The notes beneath the pieces were generated by a model. The model saw nothing but the letters and a program-made list of their open reading frames with translations. It had not been told where the DNA came from and ran no database searches. From Cryobacterium ruanii (lineage in GTDB: Bacteria; Actinomycetota; Actinomycetes; Actinomycetales; Microbacteriaceae): DNA of 64,000 nucleotides. The stretch is taken from the NCBI RefSeq assembly GCF_004404055.1, contig NZ_SOHK01000005.1:186001-250000 (forward strand). The letters are read 5' to 3'. Positions 36,601 to 44,157 of the stretch are shown here, piece by piece. The stretch's first letter is position 1, and each line of letters opens with the position of its first letter. The translations under genes were made by a program, and so were the position numbers.

Positions 36601-36954
36601 CTGAAAACCGGCAAGGGCGACGCGACGAGTGACAGCGGCGTCGCTGAGCATCCGCAACTCGGCGCCTACCAGCTGGCGTTCCAGGAGGGGGGGATCGACG
36701 GCGTCTCGGGGGACATGGCTCTCGCAGGTGCCCGCCTGGTCATCGTCTCCTCCGGTACGGTCAAGCAGAACTACCGCAATCCCACCCAGCCTGCGTTCAC
36801 CCCCGAACAGCTCGACGCGTTTCGCACCAGGGTCGGCCGGGACGCCGCCGGCATGGGCGGCGCCACCTTTATCGCCGAGATCACCTCGCACTGCCTCGAC
36901 CCGCGCAGCCACGGGTCCTGCCGAATCCACGTCATCAAGCAGGTCAGCTCATGA
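33688..36954 (+). CDS. adnA: AdnA-like helicase-nuclease subunit with degenerate motor motifs
   Basis: First subunit of an AdnAB-type motor-nuclease that resects DNA double-strand breaks. The UvrD-like motor is N-terminal: Walker A GAPGSGKTTT is intact, but motif II reads VLDDAQEV (canonical DEAQ) and motif III VGDPDIST (canonical GDPDQS), suggesting a weak motor, as known for mycobacterial AdnA. The C-terminal RecB-like nuclease is intact: TIIHKVMED, GTIDRVER, VIVDLKTGKG and QLGAYQLAF. Cysteines at FETCPLHW and in the tail may bind a cluster. Length 1088. GTG start. A 15-bp in-frame repeat adds five QQEL(S) units at 486-509. The stop overlaps the next ATG by 4 bases. Confidence 0.88.
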   Translation: MINHHPDAAQQAVLDLPDGVSVAVIGAPGSGKTTTLVELVADRVLNRGYSPGEVLVLVPTRAGATALRDRIALRLGVPTNGPLARSANSVAFQIVRSTVTQAGGPPPTLLTGGEQDQIISELLQGHLDDDGGPVWPATLGPDVRRLRGFRTELRDLMMRAVEYGVTPNQLERFALGRPEWVAAAEFIRGYEEAKDQARPGQYDSTELARYAAAIVAGAPAGAAGTAQLGTLAGLRLIVLDDAQEVTQATLTLLAQFQARGVAIIAVGDPDISTGTFHGAHPDALGRLGSYLAVNLGADLAAPIVLRTVYRHGAGIRSTIAQITSRIGAAAAGTQRAAVSIESADAVRHPDLPDNTDLPGEKGLPEPSVHTVVATSPADQLAVIARLLRERHVMNATPWSRMAVIVRTGSLVPSISKGLAALEVPTQVSTASTALRDEYAVKAFILALEVTLGRKPLNAEVAIELLRGPLGGLDPITVRRLRAALRQQELSQQELSQQELSQQELSQQELAADVPTPRSADDLLVAALQNPELLAGIDNRTARRAAGCGESLRQAAVEYQAGATIEELLWGLWQRSGLDREWKEQSTGTGIVADEANHNLDAVVALFSAAQRYVERTPSAPPVLFLEHLVDTDVPEDTLAPRALGAAVTVSTPSGTIGSDFDVVVLAGVQANVWPDLRIRGSLLGAGDLALVASGHDASGTDARTAVLHDELRMFAQAASRATTELLVTAVSNEENEPSAFLRLLPKPEPERDIDDLARYPLSLRGLAGRLRRDLTRAIRASTRTDSESSSRAADAAATLARLARDNVPGAAPDDWYGLADPSTVRPLNDPEAGDQPVRVSPSRMAAFETCPLHWLIGQVGGGSSNTAANLGTIIHKVMEDCVDRRPEALWQAVEARWNELDFDADWQSRVQKVAARALTDRLASYLLDFEHGGGELLSAEGRFELEVSGAVLSGTIDRVERQSDGRAVIVDLKTGKGDATSDSGVAEHPQLGAYQLAFQEGGIDGVSGDMALAGARLVIVSSGTVKQNYRNPTQPAFTPEQLDAFRTRVGRDAAGMGGATFIAEITSHCLDPRSHGSCRIHVIKQVSS
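35143..35214 (+). repeat. 15-bp in-frame tandem repeat in the AdnA-like gene
   Basis: Four full copies of a 15-base unit (CAGCAAGAGCTGAGC; first copy begins CAA) plus a 12-base partial fifth encode QQELS x4 then QQEL, residues 486-509. Copies 2-4 are identical, so the array is recent. It adds a polar, probably helical insert within the inactive motor part. Confidence 0.97.
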
Positions 36955-39900
36955 GTATCGTCACTACTGCCACTCGGGTTTCTGCCCTCGACATCGCCGC
37001 GCGGCTCGAATTGCCTCCGCCCACGGTCGAACAGCAGGCCGTGATCGAGGCTCCGCTCACGCCCACCCTCGTCGTCGCCGGTGCCGGCAGCGGCAAGACC
37101 GAGACCATGGCCAACCGGGTGCTCTGGCTGCTCGCCAACGGTCACGCCCGCCCCGACCAGATTCTCGGACTAACCTTTACCCGCAAGGCCGCCGGCGAAC
37201 TGAGCGACCGCATCAACAAGCGCATCACCGACCTCGATGCGGCCGGCCTCATGCCGCCGACGGCCGACGACGCCACGACCGCAGCAGGTTCCGACCTCTT
37301 CAACACCCCGAGCGTCTCCACCTACAACTCCTTCGCGAGCAGGCTGTTCACCGAGAATGCCCTGCTGCTCGGCCGGGAACCGGAGTCGGTGCTGCTGAGC
37401 GAGACGAGCGCCTGGCTGCTCGCCCGGCGCGTCGTCATCGACCACGGCGACGGTCGGCTGGTGCCGTTCGGCAAAAGCCTCGACCTCGTCACCGACGCCG
37501 TGCTGCAGCTCAGCCGCACCCTCGCCGAGAACCCGCCGGCCTGGCTGGGCGGCACGCCGGGTTCCCCGCACGACCTCACCGGCCTAACCGGAAGCTTCGC
37601 CTACCTGGCCGATGTACCCTACGGCAACCCGCGCAAGAAGAAGCCGTACGACTCGGTATTGGATTCCCTCGCCGCAGTCGCACCGCTGCCGGTGCTCGCC
37701 GAGCTCGCCGCCCGGTACAGCAGCGAGAAACGCCGGCTCGGCCTCATCGAATTCTCCGACCAGGTGGCGCTGGCGCTGCAGGTCTGCCAGAAGGTCGACG
37801 CGGTGGTCGGCCGCTACCGCGACTCGTACCGCGTCGTGCTCCTCGACGAATACCAGGACACCTCGGTCTTGCAGACCGAGCTGCTGCACACTCTGTTTCG
37901 CGACCACCCGGTCATGGCCGTCGGCGATCCCCACCAGTCCATTTACGGATGGCGCGGTGCCAGTTCCGCAAACCTCCTCGGCTTCGCCAGCGACTTCAAC
38001 ACCAGCGACTTCAACACCAGCGATCTGAGCCCCCCAGCCCCAGCCCAGACCATGTCGTTGTCGTTTACCTGGCGCAACCCCGCCAGCGTCCTCGATGCTG
38101 CGAACGCCCTCGTCGCCCCGTTGAGCGAGGCGCTGCGCGCCAAACCGGGCGGCATACAGGTTGAAACCCTCAAGGTTCCAGCACAAACCCGAACCGGCGC
38201 GGTCGATGCGCTCATGGCGCAGACCATCGCCGAGGAGGCCGGCGCGGTCGCTGACTGGTTCGCCGCCCGGCTGGTTGGTGAGCGAACCGGCGCCTTGCTG
38301 TTTCGGGCACGCCGCGAGATGGACTACTTCGCCGAGGTGCTGCGGGCGCACGGCGTGCGCGCCCACGTGCTCGGCCTCGGCGGGTTGCTGTCGACGCCGG
38401 AGGTCTCCGACGTCGTGAGCGTGCTCCGCGTGGTGCACGATCCCGCCGCCGGTAGCGAACTCGTGCGCCTTCTCAGCGGAGCCCGTTACCGGGTCGGCCC
38501 GCGCGACCTCCAGGCGCTCGCGGGCGTCGCCAGTTGGCTGGCCGGGCACGACTGGGCACAGAAATCCATCTCGGCCGACCTGCGGGGCAAGCTGCGGGCA
38601 TCCGTCGCCGGTGATGAGGGCAGTTCCCTCGTAGACGCGCTCGATTTTCTCGGAACGGCGCCTGATTCCCACGGCCAGTTCGCCGGATTCAGCGAGCTTG
38701 GTCGTGCCCGGCTGCAGTCGGCCGGCCGGCAGCTCGCGTGGCTGCGTTCCCGGGCCGGCCTGCCGCTGCTCGACTTCGTGCGCCTGATCGAGCAGGAATT
38801 TAGGCTCGACATCGAACTGACCGCGAACGAGGCCAATGATCTCGGCCTCGCCAACCTGTATTCCTTCCACGACACGATCGCCGCGTTTCTCGACAGCGAC
38901 GAGCAGGGTAGCCTGGCTAGCTTCCTGCGCTGGCTCAAGCGGGCGGAGCTGCAGGACGACCTCGGCCCGCGCGCCGAACGGTCCGAACAGGGCACGGTGC
39001 AGCTGCTCACAATCCACGGAGCCAAGGGCCTCGAATGGGATTTCGTCGCCATTCCCAACCTCGAGGAGAAGAGCCTGCCCGCGGCTTCCCGCGATACCAG
39101 TGGCTGGCTGCGTTTCGGCGAATTGCCCTATGGCTTTCGCGGCGACCGCTCCGAGCTGCCCGAGCTCGAGATTCTCGGCCACGACACCCAACTCGACTAC
39201 GACGCGGCCTTCCAGACCTTCAAGGCCCAATTGGCGACGCGGCACGACGACGAAGAACGTCGCCTCATCTACGTGGCCACCACCCGCGCCAAACACGAAC
39301 TGCTGCTGACCGGCTCGTTCTGGGGCCCCGGCCTGACCGTGCGAAAGCCCAGCCGCTACCTCATCGAACTCGCCGAGGCCGGGCTGATAGCCGCGGTGCC
39401 CGACACGAGCACCGACGTCGACAAACCCGAGTCCGCCGATGACGGCACCGAATTGTGGCCGTTCGACCCCCTCGGCACTCGTCGCACGCTGGTGGAAGCC
39501 GCCGCGACTCGGGTGCGAAAAAGCGAAGCGGATGCCCCGACCCGCTGGTCCCACGCGGTCACGCTGCTGCTCGAGGAGCGGGCCCTGCGCGGGGCGGGCG
39601 GCGGTGCCGCCCCCGTTCCCACCCGCATCCCGGCCTCCCGGTTCAAGGACTACGTCGACGACCCGGCGGGTGTCGCCGCCGAACTTCGGCGCCCCATGCC
39701 GCAGCGCCCCTACCGGGCAACCCGGTTGGGCACCTTATTCCACTCCTGGGTGGAGCGCCGTGCCGGCGGAACCACCGGCACCGACAGCGTCGACGCCGGC
39801 CTCAATGAACTGGACTTCGGCGATGACGACGGGTACGGCGGCGGGACCGGCACACTGGGGGACCTCGCCGTGCCGGAGCAGGAACAGTTCGCGGTGCTCC

Positions 39901-40346
39901 AGGCCACCTTCGAACGCTCAGAGTGGGCCGACCGCCGGCCGGTCGACGTCGAGATTGAAATTCACCACGTGCTCGGCGGCCAGGTTTTCGTCTGCAAGCT
40001 CGACGCGGTCTATCGCACCGAAACCGGGTACCAGGTGGTCGACTGGAAGACCGGGCGGGCACCCAGGAATGCCGCCGACCTCGAACTCAAGCAAACCCAA
40101 CTTGCGCTATACCGGCTGGCTTACGCCCGCTTCAAGGGGATCGATCCGGACATTGTCGATGCCGTGTTCTATTTCGTCGCCGACGACACCGTCATCGCCC
40201 CTGACCGGCTCTACTCGGAGGCTGACCTGCTCGCTGCCTGGTTTGGAGCGATGACGCCGGTACGTGAAGCATCGGACTCGGACTCGGACTCGGAGTCGAC
40301 ATCGGGTTCGGGCTCGGAATCGATAGTGAGCCCGGAGAAGTTGTAA
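36951..40346 (+). CDS. adnB: AdnB-like ATP-dependent helicase-nuclease subunit
   Basis: Lead-motor subunit of the AdnAB-type double-strand-break resection complex, 1131 residues. All UvrD motor motifs are intact: AGAGSGKTET, LTFTRKAAGELSDRI, LLDEYQDTS, VGDPHQSIYGWRGA, LTIHGAKGLEWD and YVATTRAKHELLL. The C-terminal RecB-like nuclease has LGTLFHSWVE, KLDAVYR, VVDWKTGR and QTQLALYRLAY. The C-terminus is a Ser/Asp/Glu-rich tail coded by repeated CTCGGA. Its last 136 bases overlap the convergent gene at 40211. The ATG overlaps the adnA stop by 4 bases, so equal synthesis of both subunits is likely. Confidence 0.92.
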   Translation: MSIVTTATRVSALDIAARLELPPPTVEQQAVIEAPLTPTLVVAGAGSGKTETMANRVLWLLANGHARPDQILGLTFTRKAAGELSDRINKRITDLDAAGLMPPTADDATTAAGSDLFNTPSVSTYNSFASRLFTENALLLGREPESVLLSETSAWLLARRVVIDHGDGRLVPFGKSLDLVTDAVLQLSRTLAENPPAWLGGTPGSPHDLTGLTGSFAYLADVPYGNPRKKKPYDSVLDSLAAVAPLPVLAELAARYSSEKRRLGLIEFSDQVALALQVCQKVDAVVGRYRDSYRVVLLDEYQDTSVLQTELLHTLFRDHPVMAVGDPHQSIYGWRGASSANLLGFASDFNTSDFNTSDLSPPAPAQTMSLSFTWRNPASVLDAANALVAPLSEALRAKPGGIQVETLKVPAQTRTGAVDALMAQTIAEEAGAVADWFAARLVGERTGALLFRARREMDYFAEVLRAHGVRAHVLGLGGLLSTPEVSDVVSVLRVVHDPAAGSELVRLLSGARYRVGPRDLQALAGVASWLAGHDWAQKSISADLRGKLRASVAGDEGSSLVDALDFLGTAPDSHGQFAGFSELGRARLQSAGRQLAWLRSRAGLPLLDFVRLIEQEFRLDIELTANEANDLGLANLYSFHDTIAAFLDSDEQGSLASFLRWLKRAELQDDLGPRAERSEQGTVQLLTIHGAKGLEWDFVAIPNLEEKSLPAASRDTSGWLRFGELPYGFRGDRSELPELEILGHDTQLDYDAAFQTFKAQLATRHDDEERRLIYVATTRAKHELLLTGSFWGPGLTVRKPSRYLIELAEAGLIAAVPDTSTDVDKPESADDGTELWPFDPLGTRRTLVEAAATRVRKSEADAPTRWSHAVTLLLEERALRGAGGGAAPVPTRIPASRFKDYVDDPAGVAAELRRPMPQRPYRATRLGTLFHSWVERRAGGTTGTDSVDAGLNELDFGDDDGYGGGTGTLGDLAVPEQEQFAVLQATFERSEWADRRPVDVEIEIHHVLGGQVFVCKLDAVYRTETGYQVVDWKTGRAPRNAADLELKQTQLALYRLAYARFKGIDPDIVDAVFYFVADDTVIAPDRLYSEADLLAAWFGAMTPVREASDSDSDSESTSGSGSESIVSPEKL
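37989..38018 (+). repeat. 15-bp in-frame duplication in the AdnB-like gene
   Basis: Two perfect copies of AGCGACTTCAACACC (37989-38003 and 38004-38018), with AGCGA starting a third, encode SDFNTSDFNTSD shortly after the motif III segment GWRGAS. The unit length equals that of the adnA repeat, but the sequence differs. Confidence 0.93.
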
Positions 40347-41377
40347 CTGTCGGTGTGCATCGCCGCGTGCTGGTCGTAATCGCGGGCGGCGCGCGGCATG
40401 TGGTCGAGCATGTTCTCCACGTCGCCGACTGTCATGATCGGTCCGGTTTCGGGGGAGAGCGGCTGTTGGGTATGGCTGTGCACAGTGTCGACGAGGCCAT
40501 CGAGCATGGCAACCGCGTCATCGACGATGGACTGGTCGTGGCTGCTGACACCGTGCAGCAACCAGCGGGCCAGTTCCAGCTCGGCGTAGAGCATGGCGCG
40601 CTGAGTGATGTGGGTGTCGCTGCCCTGGCGGGCGGTCGCGTAGGAGTCGAGGGCTAGTTCGGCGGCGTCCCCGCGAGCGGCGAGCAGCCAGTGCAGGTCC
40701 CTGGCGGGGTCACCGACGGCGAGGCCCGACCAGCCGAGAATCCCCGACACGGCGTCGTCGGTGATCAGAATGGAATCGGCCGACATCGACCCGTGCACCA
40801 CGGCCGGTACGAACTGCCAGAGGGCCTCGTCATCGGTCGCCTGCTCCCAACGCCGCAGCAGCGCGGCCGGCAGATAGCCGGTGTTGGCGGCACGGTCGAT
40901 CAGGTCGATCACGTCTTTGCGGCACTGTTCGGCGCTCTGCTGAATCAGCCCGGCGGTGCCAATGAAGGCATTCGGCAGCGAGTGGATCGCGGCGATGGCC
41001 CGCCCGATCGACCCGGCGACGCCCTCGTGCCCGGTGAGGGCATCCGCATCGAAGCTGTCACCGGCGAGCAGCTCGTAGACGACCGCGCGCGTGCCCTGAA
41101 TCGGTGTCTGGCCGACATATTCCGGAACGTCGAACGGCAGCCGGCTGCGATTGCCGATGGTGAGCGCGCGTAGGGCGACGAGGTCGGCGGACTGCTCGGT
41201 CTCGGCCGACTGGCTCGTAGGAACACGAATGATCAGTGCCCGCCCGGCTTTGTCGATGACGAGCGCCGAGTCGAACAATCCGTGCGCGCCGGCACTGTGC
41301 TTACGGGCGTAGGCCACGTCGAGCCCCGGAACAGCGGAGGTGGCTAACGCGGCTAGAGTGAGTTGAGTTCTGGCCAT
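40211..41377 (-). CDS. Aminoglycoside-phosphotransferase-fold protein, probable pseudokinase
   Basis: A 388-residue protein with the APH kinase fold, but its key residues are changed. The catalytic loop reads HGSMSADS where HGDxxxxN is expected (Asp to Ser, Asn to Ser), and the metal-binding IDW reads ILGW (Asp to Gly); GDPARDLHWLL follows as usual. Phosphotransfer is therefore unlikely. The start ATG at 41377 gives MARTQLTLAALATS. The C-terminal tail is Ser/Glu/Asp-rich and is read from the opposite strand of the adnB tail (136-base convergent overlap). Its neighbours suggest a link to DNA repair, but nothing proves it. Confidence 0.75.
   Translation of the reverse strand: MARTQLTLAALATSAVPGLDVAYARKHSAGAHGLFDSALVIDKAGRALIIRVPTSQSAETEQSADLVALRALTIGNRSRLPFDVPEYVGQTPIQGTRAVVYELLAGDSFDADALTGHEGVAGSIGRAIAAIHSLPNAFIGTAGLIQQSAEQCRKDVIDLIDRAANTGYLPAALLRRWEQATDDEALWQFVPAVVHGSMSADSILITDDAVSGILGWSGLAVGDPARDLHWLLAARGDAAELALDSYATARQGSDTHITQRAMLYAELELARWLLHGVSSHDQSIVDDAVAMLDGLVDTVHSHTQQPLSPETGPIMTVGDVENMLDHMPRAARDYDQHAAMHTDSYNFSGLTIDSEPEPDVDSESESESDASRTGVIAPNQAASRSASE
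40272..40323. repeat. CTCGGA-type hexamer repeat coding on both strands
   Basis: Imperfect hexamer array (CGGACT/CGGACT/CGGAGT...). On the plus strand it encodes the SDSDSDSESTSGSGSES end of the AdnB-like protein; on the minus strand it encodes the acidic DSESESESD part of the kinase-fold protein. Confidence 0.85.
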
Positions 41378-41461
41378 GCCTACTAGGTTAGATCGACTTC
41401 CGGTCTGGCGGTTATTCGCCACGCCTCCACAACACGTTCTCGCAGAGCTCGGAGATAAACC

Positions 41462-42433
41462 ATGTCGTTCACATTCACGACGAGGTTGCCGCTGTCTCGC
41501 CACGCGGTCGACCGTGATCACCTGAGCCGCAGCGTTCCCGGCCTGTTCGATCAGCTCTGGGCGGATGCCGCCACCCGCGTACTGCCCGTCTGGCACGGCA
41601 GAATGCTGCTCGCGCCGCACGATCCCCGCGCCGGGGTGCGCCTGGCGCTGCTGCCGCCGACGAGCGTGCAGAACGTCGGCCCGCGCGTCTACCTCGGCCG
41701 TTCGCTTTCGGTCGACCTGCCAGAACCGGCCGGCACCCGCATCGTCACGGTGCAGCTCGATGACGATGCCGCCGCCCGTCTCGAACCTGATGAAGACCGC
41801 TGGGTAAGCCTGCGAACGGTCGCGACCGCGCTCGGCGACCGGGACGCGGGCCTGTTCACCGAGGCCCTCGGCGTACTCAACTGGCACGCCTCGCACGCGC
41901 ACTGCCCGCGCTGCGGTGCCGCCACCGCGGTCGAAGAGGGCGGCTGGGTGCGCCGCTGCCCCGTCGACAACAGCCAGGTGTTTCCGCGCACCGATCCCGC
42001 CGTGATCGTGCTCATCACCGACGCCGAAGACCGTATCCTGCTCGGCTCGAACGCCATGTGGGAGAACAACCGCTACTCGCTGCTCGCCGGATTCGTGGAA
42101 CCCGGTGAAGCGCTCGAATCGGCCGTGATCCGCGAAATGTTCGAAGAATCCGGTCTCCGGGTCACGGACCCGGCCTATGTCGGCTCGCAGCCGTGGCCGT
42201 TCCCGGCTTCGGTCATGTGTGGTTTCACGGCCCGGCTCGCCGACGACCAGCACGCCCGTGATCTCCAGCCCGACGGCGCAGAGATATTGGCATTGCGCTG
42301 GTTCAGCCGGCAGGAATTGCACGACGCCGGCGAGTGGATGCTGCTGCCCGGCCCGTCCTCGATCGCGCACGCCATGATCGAACGCTGGCTCGGCGCCCCG
42401 CTGCCGGCCGCACCCGAGTTGATCCGGCCGTGA
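41462..42433 (+). CDS. nudC: NAD(+) diphosphatase / NAD-cap hydrolase NudC
   Basis: Nudix hydrolase that cleaves NADH and removes NAD caps from RNA. The Nudix box is intact (GFVEPGEALESAVIREMFEE then SGL) and the NudC-specific SQPWPFPAS follows. The zinc ribbon has CPRC and RRC; the usual fourth cysteine is not obvious (RRCPVDNSQVFPRTDP), which I believe is common in actinobacterial members. 323 residues, start ATG with GGAG upstream. Its stop overlaps the next GTG by 4 bases, so it is translationally coupled to the UvrD2-like helicase, as in mycobacteria. Confidence 0.92.
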   Translation: MSFTFTTRLPLSRHAVDRDHLSRSVPGLFDQLWADAATRVLPVWHGRMLLAPHDPRAGVRLALLPPTSVQNVGPRVYLGRSLSVDLPEPAGTRIVTVQLDDDAAARLEPDEDRWVSLRTVATALGDRDAGLFTEALGVLNWHASHAHCPRCGAATAVEEGGWVRRCPVDNSQVFPRTDPAVIVLITDAEDRILLGSNAMWENNRYSLLAGFVEPGEALESAVIREMFEESGLRVTDPAYVGSQPWPFPASVMCGFTARLADDQHARDLQPDGAEILALRWFSRQELHDAGEWMLLPGPSSIAHAMIERWLGAPLPAAPELIRP

Positions 42434-44157
42434 CGGTGCCCGTCGCTGTCACGACCGACTCGCTGCTGAACGGCCTCGACGAGCAGCAACGCCGTGCCGC
42501 TGAAGCGCTCATCGGACCGGTCTGCATGCTCGCCGGCGCCGGAACCGGCAAGACCCGCGCCATCACCCACCGCATCGCGCTCGGTGTGCTGACCGGCGCC
42601 TACGCCCCCAACCGGGTCATGGCGCTCACCTTCACGAGCCGCTCAGCCGCCGAACTGCGCGGTCGCTTGCGCCAGCTCGGTGCCGGGGGAGTGGCCGCCC
42701 GCACCTTCCACGCCGCCGCATTGTCGCAGCTGAACTACTTCTGGCCGCACGTCGTCGGCGGGCAGGCGCCCCGCATCCTCGACGGCAAGGGCCGCATCCT
42801 CGGGCACGCCGCCGAGGCGCTGCACCTCAAGATCGACACGGCAACCCTGCGCGACCTTGCCGCCGAGGTGGAATGGCGCAAGACCAGCGGCCTGAGCATT
42901 GAGCAGTACGCGGCCGGCATCTCCCGCCGCAGCCTGCCCGGCCGGCTCGACGTCGACCAGGTCGTAGCCCTGCAACAGACCTACGAAAAGCTCAAGGACG
43001 AACGAAAGCAGATCGACTTCGAAGACGTACTGCTCGCGATGGCCGGCATGATCGAAGCCGAACCATCGGTGGCCCTGCAGGTGCGCGAGCAGTACCGCTT
43101 CTTCGTCGTCGACGAATACCAGGACGTCTCCCCGCTTCAGCACGACCTGCTCGCGCTCTGGCTCGGCGACCGGCGCGACCTCTGCGTCGTCGGCGACGCC
43201 AGCCAGACCATCTATTCCTTCGCCGGCGCCCGCAGCGACTACCTGCTCGACTTTCCCAAGCAGTATGAAGACGCCACGATCGTGCGACTCGAGCAGAACT
43301 ACCGGTCGACCGCGCCGATCGTCGCCACCGCCAACCAGCTCATGCGCGGTCGTTCCGGCGCTCTGACGCTGCACGCCGCGCAATCCGACACCGGCCCCGA
43401 CCCGACGGTGCGCGGTTATGCCTCCGATATGGCCGAGGCTCGCGGCGTCGCCGAACAGATTCTGCAGCTCATCGATACCGGCACGAAACCCGAGGACGTG
43501 GCCGTACTGTTCCGGGTCAACGTGCAGGCGGCGCTGCTGGAAACAGCCTTGACGGAGGTGGGGGTGAGCTACCAGATTCGGGGGGCCAGACGGTTCTTCG
43601 ACCTGCCCGAGGTGAAGCAGGCGGTGATGAGCCTGCGCGCGGCATCCGTTTCAATCATCGGGGAACCGCTGTTCAAATCGGTCAGCGACGTGCTGCGTTC
43701 CCTCGGCTGGAGCCAGACCGCGCCGGAGACGCGCGGCGCGGTGCAGGCGAGATGGGAATCGCTCAACGCCCTGATGGGCCTGGTCGACCAGGCGGCTCCT
43801 GGCACGACTTTTCGGCAGTTCACTGACGAACTGATGGAACGCCAGGCCGGTCAGCACGAACCCACGGTGTCGGCGGTGACGCTTGCTACCATGCACTCGG
43901 CCAAGGGCCTCGAATGGGACGTCGTGTTCGTGGTTGGCCTGAGCGAGGGCCTGGTGCCGATCAGTTACGCGAGCACCTTCGAGCAGATCGACGAGGAACG
44001 CAGGCTGCTCTACGTCGGCATCACCCGGGCCCGAAAACGACTCGCGCTGAGCTGGTCGTCGTCGGGTATGCAGGCTCGCGGAGCCCGGGAACGGTCGCGG
44101 TTTCTGCAAGAGCTTGGCAGCCGCACCGCTCGTGCAGCCGGTGCGCGGATCGCGTAA
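42430..44157 (+). CDS. uvrD2: UvrD2-like superfamily 1 DNA helicase lacking HRDC
   Basis: 3'-5' DNA helicase, 575 residues, with all motor motifs: AGAGTGKTRAI, LTFTSRSAAELRGRL, VVDEYQDVSPLQ, VGDASQTIYSFAGA, LEQNYRSTAPIV, MHSAKGLEWDVVF and YVGITRARKRL. Mycobacterial UvrD2 is about 700 residues with a C-terminal HRDC domain and tetracysteine; this one ends about 35 residues after motif VI. The GTG start at 42430 overlaps the nudC stop. The last 137 bases overlap the convergent gene at 44021. A role in replication or repair is inferred from family and context. Confidence 0.88.
   Translation: MTVPVAVTTDSLLNGLDEQQRRAAEALIGPVCMLAGAGTGKTRAITHRIALGVLTGAYAPNRVMALTFTSRSAAELRGRLRQLGAGGVAARTFHAAALSQLNYFWPHVVGGQAPRILDGKGRILGHAAEALHLKIDTATLRDLAAEVEWRKTSGLSIEQYAAGISRRSLPGRLDVDQVVALQQTYEKLKDERKQIDFEDVLLAMAGMIEAEPSVALQVREQYRFFVVDEYQDVSPLQHDLLALWLGDRRDLCVVGDASQTIYSFAGARSDYLLDFPKQYEDATIVRLEQNYRSTAPIVATANQLMRGRSGALTLHAAQSDTGPDPTVRGYASDMAEARGVAEQILQLIDTGTKPEDVAVLFRVNVQAALLETALTEVGVSYQIRGARRFFDLPEVKQAVMSLRAASVSIIGEPLFKSVSDVLRSLGWSQTAPETRGAVQARWESLNALMGLVDQAAPGTTFRQFTDELMERQAGQHEPTVSAVTLATMHSAKGLEWDVVFVVGLSEGLVPISYASTFEQIDEERRLLYVGITRARKRLALSWSSSGMQARGARERSRFLQELGSRTARAAGARIA

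Noticed and set aside
34711..36930. 739-codon open frame antisense to the AdnA-like gene
   Set aside because: Shadow of a well-supported gene; Gly/His/Arg-rich translation with no recognisable fold.
37584..39554. 656-codon open frame antisense to the AdnB-like gene
   Set aside because: Same reason: the sense strand carries all helicase motifs.
40211..41377. Aminoglycoside or macrolide resistance kinase
   Set aside because: The catalytic Asp, the loop Asn and the metal-binding Asp are all replaced, so phosphotransfer is not expected.
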